The notes: generated from the sequence alone by a model not told the origin. Positions 47,506 through 58,572 are shown, numbered from the stretch's first letter. The stretch is DNA of 64,000 bases from Bog-756 sp963745955 (GCA_963745955.1 CAVUZI010000008.1:248001-312000), one strand, 5' to 3'. Made by a program: numbers and translations.

Positions 47506-49039
47506 TCAGGGCTCGGCCAGCCGCGCCCCGGGGACCTCCAGCCCGGCCGAGGCCTGAGCCGCAGCCGGCGCCGGGGTGAGCGCGGCGGCGTTCCTGGGGA
47601 TGATCAGGGCCAACAAGGCGGCCGCCAGCGCGGCCACCGAGGCGATGAGGAACCCCCGGGCGTAGCCGGCGGTCATGGCCACCCGTTCGAGCTCGGGCGT
47701 GACCGGCCGTCCGGCCAGCAGCGAGGAGATGTCGGAGGCGGCCACCGTCGAGAGCACGGCCAGCCCCAGGGAGGCCCCGATCTGCCGGCTGCTGTTGACC
47801 AGGCCCGAGGCCAGGCCGGCCTCTTCCCGACGGACCCCTCCGGTGGCGGACAGGGCGATGGGGGTGAAGGCCAGGCCCATGCCGAAGGTGGCCATGATCC
47901 CGCCGCCGCACGCCCCCGTCCAGTAGGTGTCCCCGGCCTGGATGTGCGACAGCCAGTAGAGGCCCCCGGCGGCCAGGAGCGCACCGGCGATCAGCACGTT
48001 GCGGGGCCCGAGCCTCGGTGCCATCCGCCCGGCGATGGTGGCCCCGACGGCGATGGCCGCCGTCTGGGGGATGAAGGTGAGGCCGGTGATCACCGGGTCG
48101 TAGCCGAGGACCTGCTGGAGGTAGAGGGAGAGGAAGAACCACATGGCGAACATGGCCACCCCGAAGCAGAACATGACCAGATTGGCCGCGGTGAGCGCCC
48201 GCGAGCGGAACAGCCGGAGGGGAACCAGCGGATGGTCGGCCAGCCTGGCCTCGATGAGCGGCGAAGGCGCCGAGCAGCACGAGGGCGATGGCCCCGGTGA
48301 TGAGCGTCGACGCCGATGTCCAAGCCACTTGGTCGGTGTGCACGATGGTGTACACCAGGGCCAACAGCCCACCGGTGACCGTGATGGAGCCGACCACGTC
48401 CAACCGGCGGCGGGGACCCTCGGCGCGGGACTCGACGAGGAACATCCGGGCGAAGAAGAAGAGGACGATCCCGATGGGCACGTTGACGAAGAGGATCCAG
48501 CGCCACGAGAGGTACTGGGTCAGGATGCCCCCGAACAGCGCACCGGCGGCCCCGCCACCGGCCGCCACCGCGCTCCACACCCCGAGGGCCTTGGCCCGGG
48601 CCCGCTGCTCGGTGAAGGTGACGGTCAGGATGGTCAGGGTGGCCGGGGACAGCACGGCTGCGCCCACCCCCTGCAGCGACCGGGCTGCGATCAGGGTCCC
48701 CTGGTTCTGGGAGAAGCCGCCGACGAGGCTGGCCCCGGTGAAGAGGACGAGCCCGACGAGCAGGATGCGACGTCGCCCGAACAGGTCGGCCAGCCTGCCC
48801 CCCAGCAACAGGAGGCCCCCGAAGGTGAGCGAGTAGGCGGTCACCACCCATTGGAGGTTGGCCGCGCTGAAGCCCAGGTCCTTCTGGATGGACGGGAGGG
48901 CGACATTGACGATGGAGATGTCGAGCACGACCATGAACTGGGCCAGGCACACGATCCCAGGACCAGGTTGTCGGCCTTGCTGCAGCCTCGTCCGCTCGGC
49001 CGCGTCCGAGGTCCGCCGGGCGTCGGTTCCCGGATCCAT
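47506..49039 (-). CDS. MFS multidrug exporter, DHA2 (EmrB/QacA) family; frameshifted
   Basis: About 510 residues with 14 predicted membrane segments. QFMVVLDISIVNVALPSIQKDLGFS is the DHA2 opening with motif D1, GGRLADLFGRRRILLVG motif A, and GALFGGILTQYLSWRWILFVNVPIG motif C. One insertion and one deletion within about 35 bases near 48960 restore KADNLVLGIVCLAQ, and an insertion near 48253 joins the second half, LADHPLVPLRLFRSRALTAAN. Probably a proton-driven efflux pump. ATG 49039. It converges with the BrkB gene with no gap. Confidence 0.85.
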
Positions 49040-49099
49040 GGATGGGCAGCGTAGAGGTCGGTCCAGGACCCATGGATCAGCCCCGTCGCGGCAGCTCCC

Positions 49100-49555
49100 T
49101 CAGTGGGGCTGCCAGGCGTCCGGGTCGGTGGTCAGCTTGAGGACCGACTTGGGGAGGTCGCCGCTGGTGATGTCGGCGATGGTGACCTGCTCGAGGACCG
49201 ACCGCAGGCTGGCCCGCACCGCCACCCACACCGACTGCAGGTGCTCGGCCGAGCCCTCGTAGCTGGCCGCCTCCGGCCGCAGGCCGCGGACCTCGGCCAG
49301 GGGCCCGTCGAGGGGGCGGATGACGTCGGCCACCGTGATCGACCCGGCCGGCCGCGACAGCCGGTAGCCGCCGTCGGCCCCCCGCTGGCTGAGGAGGAGG
49401 CCGGCACGCCGCATGTCGTTGAGGATGCTCTCGAGGAACTTGGCCGGCAGATTCTGCGAGCTGGCCAGGGATTCCGCGGTGACCGGACGGTCGCCGGCGT
49501 CGGCCAGTGTGCACAGGGCCCGCACCGCGTAGTCGACTTTGGCGGAGATGTACAC
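49100..49555 (-). CDS. Rrf2-family transcriptional regulator
   Basis: 151 residues. MYISAKVDYAVRALCTLADAGDRPVTAESLASSQNLPAKFLESILNDMRRAGLLLSQRGADGGYRLSRP is the Rrf2 winged helix. The three-cysteine cluster of Fe-S type Rrf2 proteins (IscR, NsrR) is absent; only one Cys is present, in the first helix. This makes it CymR-like, and those proteins control sulfur metabolism. It is the fourth gene of the transporter operon, so it probably regulates its own transcription through the palindrome near 52570. Confidence 0.88.
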   Translation of the reverse strand: MYISAKVDYAVRALCTLADAGDRPVTAESLASSQNLPAKFLESILNDMRRAGLLLSQRGADGGYRLSRPAGSITVADVIRPLDGPLAEVRGLRPEAASYEGSAEHLQSVWVAVRASLRSVLEQVTIADITSGDLPKSVLKLTTDPDAWQPH

Positions 49556-49602
49556 GGGTCGATTCTGTCAGAGGTTTCCGCGCCCCGTGGCGGAGCGTCG
49601 GC

Positions 49603-50537
49603 CTACCGGTGGGCCGGGTCCAGCAGCCCGTAGCGCCGGAGCACGGTGCGGTTGATCCCGGTGAAGGCGAAGTCGACCACGATCCCGATGAAGACGATCA
49701 CGATCATCATGGCCACCACGACGCCGTAATCGGCCTGGGTGTCGGCGTTGACGATGCGGCCCCCGAGGCTCAGGGGGGTGACCAGGATGAGGAACTCGCC
49801 GGCCATCAGCGCGTGCCAGGCGAAGGCCCATCCCTGCTTCAGGCCGCCGAGCACGCTCGGGAAGGCCGCGGGCAGCACCACGTGGCGTTCGAGGGCCAGG
49901 CCGCGTGCGCCGAGGATCCGTCCGGCCCGCACCAGGGCCGGCGGCACCTGGTCGATGCCGCTGATGAAGCCGTTGGCCACCGCCGGCGCCGCCCCGAGCA
50001 CCATCATCAAGATGATGGCCTTCCAGTTCACGCCGAAGACCATGACGCCGAGCGGGTACCAGAGCACCGAGGGCATGGTCTGCATGCCGGTGATCAGCGC
50101 TCCGACGCCGGCCCGCAGGACGCGCAGCCGGGCCACGGCCGTGCCCACGATGCCGCCGATGACGATGACCAGCGCGTAGCCGATGACCGCCTGCTGCGCG
50201 GTGGCCCAGCACGCCTGCCAGAAGGAGCTGGTGCCGAGCAGCTCCCACAGCTGCCGGGTGGCGGTGGCCGGTGACACCAGGATGTACGGCTTCCAGTGGA
50301 CCCACACCGCCACCTGCCAGACCAGCAGGATGAGGCCGAAGGCGATGAGCTTGGGCCACGTGGCCCGCCACAGGCGCTCGGACAGGCGGGCCCTGGTCGA
50401 GCGGCCCGCCCCCTCCAGGGCGTCGAGTCCGGCCATGGCCCGGTCCAGCGAGGGTGGGGCGGCGGTGACCGTGCCGCGTCGGTGGGCCCGACGTCGGCGG
50501 TGGCGAGCCGCTCCGAGGTCGGTTGTTCAACCGCCAT
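49603..50537 (-). CDS. ABC transporter permease, SsuC/TauC family; N-terminal frameshift
   Basis: The intact part from 50436 gives 277 residues with six membrane segments and the EAA loop GRILGARGLALERHVVLPAAFPSVLGGLKQGW. The true start is probably ATG 50537 (MAVEQPTSERLATADVGPTDAA), inside the end of the ATPase gene (ATGGCGGTTGA overlap), with a frame change near 50460-50480 leading to TVTAAPPSLDRAMAGLDALE. Imports a small anion such as a sulfonate, taurine or nitrate together with the adjacent ATPase and binding protein. Confidence 0.85.
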
Positions 50538-51371
50538 GTGCGCCCACCTCGGCTCGGAGCTGGTCGGTGACGGTGGCGGCCAGGCCGGCGATCTCGGCCG
50601 AGTCGATCCGCCGGGGCCGGGCCAGGTCCACCGGGAAGGTGGCCGCCACCCGACCGGGGCGGCTGGTCAGGAGCACGATCCGGTCACCCAGCCGGGCCGC
50701 CTCCCGCACGTTGTGGGTCACGAAGAGCACGGTGAAGCCGCGGTCCGTCCACAGCGACTCGAGCTCGTCGTGGAGGAGATCCCGGGTGATGGCATCGAGG
50801 GCGCCGAAGGGCTCGTCCATGAGCAGCAGGCCGGCATCCTGGGCCAGGGCCCGGGCCAGGGCCGCACGCTGGCGCATCCCCCCGGACAGCTCGTGGGGCC
50901 GCTTGGGCCCGAAGCCGGCCAGGTGGACCCGCTCGAGGAGGTCCTCGGCCACCGCCCGCCGCTCGGCCCGGCCCACGCCCCGGAGCCTGAGAGGCAGCTC
51001 GACGTTGGCGGCCACGGTGAGCCACGGGAAGAGCGCCGAGTCCTGGAAGAGCATGGCCGTGGCCGTGCCCCCGGTCGGTCCGGTCGACGGATCGCCGGCT
51101 GATCCGTTGCCGCCCGCCTCCGGGAACGGTGACGTCCACCGTGCCCACCGTGGGCCGGTCCAGTCCGGCGATGAGGTTGAGCAGGGTCGTCTTCCCGCAC
51201 CCGGAGGCACCCACCAGGCAGACGAACTCGCCGGGGGCCACGCTGAGCTCGATGTCGGCCAGGGCCACCACCGCCGCCGAGCCCGCGCCGTGCCGCTTGG
51301 ACACGCCGGTCAGGGTGACCGCCGGTGCCCGGGCGTTGACCTTCGGGGCCGGGCGCCAGGGGCGCGGTCAC
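50527..51371 (-). CDS. ABC transporter ATPase, SsuB/TauB family; two frameshifts
   Basis: About 280 residues. GASGCGKTTLLNLIAGLDRP is Walker A, LFQDSALFPWLTVAANV the Q loop, LSGGMRQRAALARAL the signature and LLLMDEPFGALDAITRDLL Walker B; VLFVTHNVREAARL holds the switch His. One-base insertions near 51350 and 51120 break the frame; length is 2 modulo 3. GTG 51371 overlaps the stop of the binding-protein gene as GTGA. It energises the permease encoded downstream. Confidence 0.87.
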
Positions 51372-52474
51372 GACGTCAACGTGGGCTTTCCCTGCGGCCG
51401 TCAGGATCTTGTTGACGGGCCCGAGGTCGAAGATCCCGCTTGATGTTGGAGGTGGCGAATCCGGCCGCCTTGGCGTGGGCCACGTCGGTGACGATGGACG
51501 AGGCGATGGGGTCGTTGGTGAACGTCATGTCCGACCAGGCGGTGGCCAGCTCGCTGGCGCTGAGCGCCTTGCCGGTCAGTGCGGCCAGGGCGGTGTTGGC
51601 CGCGGCCTGGGCCTTGGTCGGCGAGGCGTTGATGAACGCGGTGACGGCCAGCTGGCCCTTCAGCAGCCCGGTCGACCACGTCGGGTGCGCATTCAGGAAC
51701 GAGGTGCTGACCACCAGCACGGTGGTGGAGAACAGGCCCCTGGGCCACTGGGACTTCTCGTTGACCAGGACGTGCCCGTGGCCCTTGCTGACCATCTCGG
51801 TCACCCACGGTTCGGGGACCCACGCCCCGGCGATGGTGCCCGCTTCGAACGAGGTCAGTGTCGTGGCGTTGGCCTGGGGGAGGATGGTGACCTCACCGCT
51901 GCCGCCGTTGGGACCGGGGAAGGTCAGGCCCTGCTTCCGCAGCCAGGTGCGCAGGGCGACGTCCTGGGTGTTGCCGAGCTGCGGGGTGGCCAGGGTCTTG
52001 CCCTTGAGCTGTTGGGGCGAGGTGATCGAGGAGGAGACCACGAGGGCGGCGCCACCCGAGGTCGCCCCCGAGATGATCCTGATGGCCTGGCCGTGCGACT
52101 GGGTGTAGGCGGTGATGGCCGAGTTGGGCCCCATGTACGCGGCGTCGAGCGAGCCGGCCAGCAGCGCGGTGACCTCGGCCGGGCCGGCGTTGTAGGTGGA
52201 GGTCTGCAGGGTGACGTTGCTCGGGAGGCTCTTCTTGAAGTAGCCGTCCTGGACGCCGATCAGCGCCGCCGCGTGGGTGAGGTTGGTGAGGTAGCCCAGC
52301 CGGAGGGTGACCGGGGCGCCCGAGGTGGTCGAAGTCCCGCCGGCTCCCGTGGTCGTCGGGGAGCTCGAGTTCGAGCTGCAGGCGGCGGCGAGGAGGGCGA
52401 TCCCGAGGACCACGGCGACGGCGGCCGTCCGGCGGCGGATGCGGAGTGGGGTGGCGGGAGGGGTTCGAGAGCAT
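51368..52474 (-). CDS. ABC substrate-binding lipoprotein, SsuA/TauA/NrtA-like; three frameshifts
   Basis: About 365 residues. VVLGIALLAAACSSNSS is a lipoprotein signal with lipobox LAAAC. VTLRLGYLTNLTHAAALIGVQDGYF, LLAGSLDAAYMGPNSAI, LKGKTLATPQLGNTQDVALRTWL and WVPEPWVTEMV are typical of NMT1/SsuA-like proteins that bind aliphatic sulfonates, taurine or nitrate. Insertions near 52445, 51436 and 51398 break the frame; corrected, the C terminus reads IFDLGPVNKILTAAGKPTLTS and its TGA overlaps the ATPase GTG. ATG 52474 (MLSNPSRHP) is the best start. Confidence 0.85.
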
Positions 52475-52552
52475 GGGGCTCCTTCGTGGTTGGGGCTGGG
52501 AATCCCGGGGCCGGAGGCGGTACGGGGCCCCCGGTTGTTCGGCCGAGTTACT

Positions 52553-52613
52553 ATTTCCTATATATCTAGGAATAAACTAGGAAATAACTCTACTCCACAA
52601 TTTGTCCACAATT
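52553..52613 (-). promoter_or_regulatory. AT-rich palindromic operator/promoter of the transporter operon
   Basis: Three related half sites lie in a region far more AT-rich than its surroundings: ATTTCCTA (52553-52560), TAGGAA (52567-52572) and TAGGAAAT (52578-52585). The first pairs perfectly with either of the others. Just beyond, on the minus strand, AATTGTGGA occurs twice, 11 bases apart. It lies about 80 bases upstream of ATG 52474. Likely site of the Rrf2 regulator. Confidence 0.6.
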
Positions 52614-52752
52614 GACTCGTATGTCTGCGCCACCACCGAGGCCGGAAACCGCTTCTACCAGGTAGTTCGTTCTCCGGGTGCCGCGGCCTGGTGGAAAGCT
52701 CCACCGGCCTGACCTGGTCTTTTCCGGAGCCATGATTTTCGGTGCCTACCAC

Positions 52753-53616
52753 TTACTTGAGGAGGCGGGACAACCGCCGATCGGCCAGCGGCTTGCCGCC
52801 GGTCTGGCAGGTCGGGCAGTACTGGAGCGACTTGGTGGCGAACGACACCTGGCGGATGGTGTCGCCGCACACCGGGCACGCCTCGCCGGTGCGCCCGTGG
52901 ACCTGCATGGCCCGCTTCTTGTCCCCTTTGAGCTCGGCCGGTCCGAGCGCCGGCGGAGCGCTCGACGGCCTCGGCGAGCACGCCGACCACGCGCGTCATG
53001 CAGCCGGGCCACCTCGGCGGCGTCGAGCGTGGCCGGTCTTCTTGTAGGGGGACAGTCCGGCCCGGTGCAGGGCCTCGTCCGAGTAGGCGTTGCCCACCCC
53101 GGCGATCAGGGTCTGGGTGGTGAGCGCGGTCTTGAGAGTGGCCGACGTCCCGTGCAGCAGGCTGCCGAACCGCTCGACGGTGAACTCCGGATCGAGGGGG
53201 TCGATGCCGAGGGCGGCGACGGGCTCGACCTCCTCCGGCGAGGTGACCACCCACAGGGCGACGCGCTTCTCGGTGCCCATCTCGGTGACGTCGAACCCGG
53301 TCCCGTCGCCCAGCCCGACCCGCAGGGCGATCGGGCTCCGGCCCGGCCGCAGGGCGGTGTCCGGCAGCTTGTCGAACCACTTGATCCACCCGCCCCGGGC
53401 CAGGTGGACGACCAGCCACAGACCGTCGGCGTCGATGCAGACGAACTTGCCCCGGCGCTGGACGCCGGCGACCACCCGGCCGACCAGTTCGTCGAGGGGT
53501 GGGCGGACCGTCTTCAGGGCCGAGAACGACACCAGCCGGCACCGGTCGATCGGTTGGCCCGTCATGCGGGCGCTCAGGCCGGCGGTCAGGGCTTGGACCT
53601 CGGGGAGTTCGGGCAC
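52753..53616 (-). CDS. formamidopyrimidine-DNA glycosylase family protein (Fpg/Nei); three frameshifts
   Basis: Base-excision repair glycosylase of about 285 residues. It begins PELPEVQAL with the catalytic Pro after the start codon and Glu next to it. QRRGKFVCIDADGLWLVVHLARGG gives the beta-core Lys, LIAGVGNAYSDEALHRAGLSP the helix-two-turn-helix, and the C-terminal zinc finger CPVCGDTIRQVSF..CPTCQTGGKPL is in a third frame. Three one-base insertions near 53020, 52985 and 52940 explain the breaks and leave length at 0 modulo 3. GTG 53616 fixes Pro2. Divergent from ileS. Confidence 0.85.
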
Positions 53617-53745
53617 AGGGCAATTGTGGCCCTTCTGCGCCCGTAGTATCTGATCCGCACCTGCACCAGGGTTGGGATCTCCCGGCTGCGTCGGGTCCGG
53701 CCGTGCGGGTTGTCCCGCATCAGGTCCGGGCACGGGCGGCGGTCC

Positions 53746-53781
53746 GACCCCCATCCCGACCCCCACCCTGACCCCCACCCG
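53746..53781. repeat. three copies of a 12-bp direct repeat upstream of ileS
   Basis: GACCCCCATCCC, GACCCCCACCCT and GACCCCCACCCG follow one another and end 14 bases before the ileS start codon, next to its GAGAGGA ribosome site. They are C-rich on the coding strand and may affect leader structure, or be slippage. Confidence 0.7.
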
Positions 53782-53795
53782 AGAGGACGTACCCG

Positions 53796-56700
53796 TTGTT
53801 CCGCCCGGTCCCCGCCGAAGCCGATTTCACCGCCGTCGAGGCCGACGAGCTGGCCCGCTGGCGTGAGCACCGCGTCTTCGAGCGCTCCGTGGAGCTGCGG
53901 GCCGGAGCCGAGCCCTGGGTCTTCTACGAAGGGCCCCCGACGGCCAACGGGCGCCCCGGTCTCCACCATGTGTGGGCCCGGGTCTACAAGGACCTGTTCT
54001 GCCGCTACCGGACCATGCGCGGCTACGCCGTGCCCCGCAAGGCCGGGTGGGACACCCACGGGCTGCCGGTCGAGGTCGAGGTCGAGAAGCAGCTGGGGAT
54101 CACGGCCAAGCAGCCAGATCGAAGAGGTGGTCGGCATCGCCGAGTTCACCCGGCTGTGCCGCCAGTCGGTGCGCAACTACGTCGACGAGTGGAAGAGCCT
54201 GACCGACCGGATCGGGTACTGGATCGACAGCGACAGCGCCTACTGGACCTTCGCCCCCGAGTACGTCGAGTCGGTCTGGTGGAACCTGAAGGACCTCTGG
54301 GACCAGGGGTTGTTGTACGAGGACATCAAGGTGGTCCCCTACTGCCCCCGGTGCGGCACCGCGTTGAGCAGCCACGAGCTGGGGCAACCCGACGTCTACC
54401 GCGAGGTCGTCGACGAGTCGGCCTACGTGCTGTTCCCCCTGACCGACGAGGGAGAGGCCGCGGCGGCCTGCGGGCCGCGCTCGGACGCGACACCCTCTGC
54501 CGGTCTGGCCCTGGTGGCGTGGACGACCACGCCCTGGACCCTGCTGTCCAACACCGGTGCCGCGGTCGGCCCCGACCTCGACTACGCGGTGGTGGGCGAC
54601 GCCATCGTGGCCGCCGATCTGGTGGAGCAGGTCTTCGGTGACGGGCGCCGTGGCCGACCACCGCCTGGCCGGACGCGACCTGGTCGGGCTCCGCTACGAG
54701 CGCCCCTTCGACGATCTGAGCCCCCCACCGGGATCGGCCGCCGGCGACGGCTGGCGTGTGGTGCCGGGACCCTTCGTCGAGGCCGACGAGGGGACCGGAG
54801 TCGTCCATCTGGCCCCTGCCTTCGGTGAGGTCGACCGCCAGGCCGGCCGTGAGAACGGCCTGCCCACCCTCAATCCCGGTCGGTCCCGACGGCCGCTTCA
54901 CCGCCGATGTGCCGTGGCTGAGCGGCCAGCGCGTGCGCGACACCAACGGCGCGGTCAACGACCGGCTGGAGGCGGCGGGCCGCCTGCTGCGCCGCCTCCC
55001 CTATACCCACGCCTACCCGCACTGCTGGCGCTGCGACACGCCGCTCATCTACTGGGGCAAGCCCAGCTGGTACGTGCGCACCTCCGCCCGCAAGGCCGAC
55101 CTGGTGGCCGAGAACCAGACCATCGGATGGCACCCCGAGCACATCCGGGACGGCCGCATGGGGGAGTGGCTGGCCAACAACGTGGACTGGGCCCTGTCCC
55201 GTGACCGGTTCTGGGGCACGCCGCTCCCCATCTGGCGGTGTGCCGAGGGGCACGTCGCGCTGCGTCGGATCGCTGGCCGAGCTCACCGAGCTGGCCGGGC
55301 GCGACGTCACCGGCGTCGATCCCCACCGGCCCGACATCGACGCCGTCACCTTCGCCTGCCCCGAGTGCGCGGTCCCGGGGGACGGGACGACGCCCGGCCC
55401 GGCCCGGGACACCGAGATGCGGCGGGTCGAACCGGTCATCGACGCCTGGTTCGACTCCGGCTCGATGCCCACCGCCCAGTGGGGCTACCCGCTGGCCGAG
55501 GGATCGGCCGACCGGTTCGTCTACCCCGCCGACTTCATCTGCGAGGCCATCGACCAGACGCGGGGCTGGTTCTACTCGCTGCTGGCCGTCAACACCCTGG
55601 TGCAGGGAGCCACCCCGTACCGCAACGTGCTCTGCCTCGGGCACCTGGTGGACGCCGACGGCCGCAAGATGTCCAAGAGCGTCGGCAACGTCATCGACCC
55701 GTGGGAGATCCTCGACACCCGCGGCGCCGACCCGCTCCGGTGGTGGATGTTCTCCCAGGGCTCGCCGTGGACGCCGACCAGGGTCAGCTTCGAGGCCATC
55801 GACGCGTCGATGCGGGACACCCTGCTGACCTTGTGGAACACCTGGTCGTTCTTCACCACGTATGCGTCCCTGAACGACTTCGATCCCGCCGACCCGGCTA
55901 TTCCGGCACCGGAGGACCGCTCGGTCCTCGACCGGTGGATGCGGTCCCGGCTGGCGGCCACGGTGGCCGCCGCCACCGAGGCCCTCGACGGTTACGAGCC
56001 GTTCCCGGCCGCAGCCGCCATCGCCGCGCTGGTCGACGATGTCTCGAACTGGTACGTGCGCCGCAGCCGGCGCCGGTTCTGGCGGACCGATCCCGATGCC
56101 GACCCGGCCGACTCGCTCGGCGCCCAGGCGATGCTGCACGAGGTCTTGGTGACGACGGCACGCCTGCTGGCCCCCATGTGCCCGTTCGTGGCCGACCGGA
56201 TGTGGCGCGACCTCACCGATGCCGCCGACAGCGACTCCGTCCACCTGGCCGACTGGCCCGAGCCGCGGCCCGAGGCCCTCGATCCGACCCTCGACGCGGG
56301 GATGGCCCTGGCCCGTCGTCTCGCCTCGCTCGGACGTGCGGCCAGGGCCGAGGCGGGGATCAAGGTTCGTCAGCCGCTGGCCCGGGCCCTGGTCTTTCTG
56401 CCCCCGGGCAGCCCGACGCCGCCGGCAGGGGTGGTCGAGGACGAGCTCAACGTGGACGCGGTGGAGGCCATCGACAAGCTGAGCGACGTGCTCACCTACG
56501 AGCTGGTGCCCAACTTCAAGCTGCTGGGTCCCCGGCTCGGGTCCCGCGTGCAGCAGCTCCGGTCGGCCATGGGCTCGGTGGACGCCACGGCCGCCGCGGC
56601 CGGGCTGGCCGCGGGACGGCCGGTGGTGGTCGAGCTGGCCGACGGACCCGTCGAGCTGGGCGGCGACGAGGTCGAGCTCCGGGTCCGGGCCCAGCCCGGC

Positions 56701-57025
56701 TTCGCCGTCTCGCCGCGACGGGGCCGAAGTGGTCGCCCTCGACCTGGGGCTCGACGACGATCTCCGACGCCGCGGCCTGGCCCGCGAGGTGATCCGCCAC
56801 ATCCAGGAACTGCGCAAGTCCGCCGGCCTGGAGGTCTCCGACTGGATCCACCTGCACCTGGTCGGCATCGACGAGCTCGCGCCCCTCTTCGACGGCATCG
56901 GGCGGGAGGTGCTGGCCCGGACCATCGCCACCACCCCGCCCGAGGGTGGTGGCCCCGGCACGATCGTCGAGCTCGACGACGGGGAGACGGTCCGCCGGCT
57001 CGACATGTGGGTGGTCAAGGCATGA
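53796..57025 (+). CDS. ileS: isoleucine-tRNA ligase, eukaryote-like type; five frameshifts
   Basis: About 1074 residues. YEGPPTANGRPGLHHVWARV holds the HIGH-equivalent motif at about residue 48 and GRKMSKSVGN the KMSKS loop at about 624. The anticodon and C-terminal domains follow (LWNTWSFFTTYASLNDF; RRFWRTDPDA). The PTANGRPGLHH form marks the eukaryote-like IleRS, which tends to resist mupirocin. Insertions near 54118, 54645, 54880, 55265 and 56715 break the frame; length is 2 modulo 3 as five insertions predict. TTG 53796 has GAGAGGA upstream. The stop overlaps the kinase ATG as ATGA. Confidence 0.93.
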
Positions 57026-58572
57026 GCCCGGCCGCCGACCGGTACGTGCTGGCCATCGACCTCGGCACCGGTGGACCCAAGGTGGCGGTGGTGTCCACGG
57101 CGGGACGGATCGTGGCCCATGCCACCGAGCCGGTGGCCCTGCACCTGCTCGACGGGGGCGGGGCCGAGCAGGACCCCCACGAGTGGTGGTCGGCCATCTG
57201 TACGGCCTCCCGTCGGGCCATCCGGGAGGCGGGCGTGCCGGCCGAGGAGATGATCGGCGTCGGGTGCACCGCCCAGTGGTCGGGCACCGTGGCGGTGGGG
57301 TCAGACGGCTCCCCCCTGATGGCGGCCGTCATCTGGATGGACTCGCGTGGGAACCAGGCCATCCGCAAGGTGGCCGGGGGAGCGGTCAACGTGCTCGGCT
57401 ACGACCCGCGCAAGATCCTCCGATGGGTACAGGTCACCGGCGGGGCGCCGGGGCTGTCCGGAAAGGACCCGGTCTCCCACATCCTGTTCATCCGGGACAC
57501 GTTTCCCGACGTCTACGAGCGGACCACCACCTTCTTGGAACCGGTCGACTACCTCAACCTCAAGTTGACCGGACGGACCTGTGCCTCCTTCGACTCCATC
57601 GCCGCCCACTGGGTCACCGACAACCGGGAGATCGACCGGGTGGCCTACGACAGCCGCCTGCTCGAGATGACCGGACTGGAGCGGAGGAAGCTCCCCGACC
57701 TGGTCCCGCCGGGGACCATCGTGGGGGCCCTCACCGCCGGGGCGGCCGAGGATCTGGGCATGCCCGCCGACGTTCCGGTGGCCGCCGGCTCGGGCGACGT
57801 GCACTCGGCGGTGTTCGGGTCCGGGGCCGTCGGCGACTACGAGGCCCACCTCTACATCGGCACCTCGTCGTGGATCTCGGGTCACGTCCCGTTCAAGAAA
57901 ACGGCACCGACGTCCAATGTGGCCTCCATCCCGGCCGCCCTGGCCGGCAAGTACGTGATCGTGGACGAGCACGAGACCGCCGGCGCCTGCCTCACCTTCC
58001 TCCGTGACAACCTGGGCTTCGCCGACGATTTCGAGGCCATGAACGCCATGGTGGACTCGGTCGGGCCCGGCAGCGGTCGGGTGCTGTTCACCCCGTGGCT
58101 CAACGGCGAACGGTCACCGGTCGACGACCACACCATCAGGGCCGGGTTCCACAACCTGTCCCTGTCGACCACCCGGGCCCAGATGGTCCGGGCCGTCTAC
58201 GAGGGGGTGGCCCTCAACTCGAGGTGGCTCCTCGAGGCCGTGGAGAAGTTCGCCGAACGGCGGTTCGACTCGCTGGCCTTCATCGGCGGCGGGGCCAACT
58301 CGGACCAGTGGGCCCAGATCCACGCCGACGTGCTCGGCCGGGAGATCCGCCAGGTGGCCGACCCGGTGCTGGCCAACGTCCGCGGCGCGGCGCTGATCAC
58401 CCTGGTGGCGCTCGGACGGATCACCGTCGACCAGATCCCGGAGATGGTCGATATCCGGCGCACCTTCACCCCCGACCGGTCCACCGCCTCCGAGTACCAG
58501 GTCCTGTTCCACGAGTTCGTCACCCTCTACAAGCAGACCAAGGGCATCTTCAAGAGGCTGAACCGGTTCTGA
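57022..58572 (+). CDS. FGGY-family carbohydrate kinase (xylulokinase-like)
   Basis: 516 residues, intact. YVLAIDLGTGGPKVAVVSTAGRIV is the phosphate-1 loop, EQDPHEWWSAI the usual FGGY helix, IGVGCTAQWSGTVAV and AVIWMDSRG the sugar-side motifs, and FIGGGANSDQWAQIHADVLGREIRQV the adenosine motif. It phosphorylates a pentulose or related sugar; the specificity is not determined by these motifs. ATG 57022 overlaps ileS by 4 bp, an unusual partner that suggests simple translational coupling. Confidence 0.88.
   Translation: MSPAADRYVLAIDLGTGGPKVAVVSTAGRIVAHATEPVALHLLDGGGAEQDPHEWWSAICTASRRAIREAGVPAEEMIGVGCTAQWSGTVAVGSDGSPLMAAVIWMDSRGNQAIRKVAGGAVNVLGYDPRKILRWVQVTGGAPGLSGKDPVSHILFIRDTFPDVYERTTTFLEPVDYLNLKLTGRTCASFDSIAAHWVTDNREIDRVAYDSRLLEMTGLERRKLPDLVPPGTIVGALTAGAAEDLGMPADVPVAAGSGDVHSAVFGSGAVGDYEAHLYIGTSSWISGHVPFKKTAPTSNVASIPAALAGKYVIVDEHETAGACLTFLRDNLGFADDFEAMNAMVDSVGPGSGRVLFTPWLNGERSPVDDHTIRAGFHNLSLSTTRAQMVRAVYEGVALNSRWLLEAVEKFAERRFDSLAFIGGGANSDQWAQIHADVLGREIRQVADPVLANVRGAALITLVALGRITVDQIPEMVDIRRTFTPDRSTASEYQVLFHEFVTLYKQTKGIFKRLNRF

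Noticed and set aside
53617..53795. Possible T-box leader upstream of ileS, as in many actinobacteria
   Set aside because: The conserved TGGNACCGCG T-box core and an AGTA/specifier arrangement could not be found; the region is dominated by C-rich 12-bp repeats.
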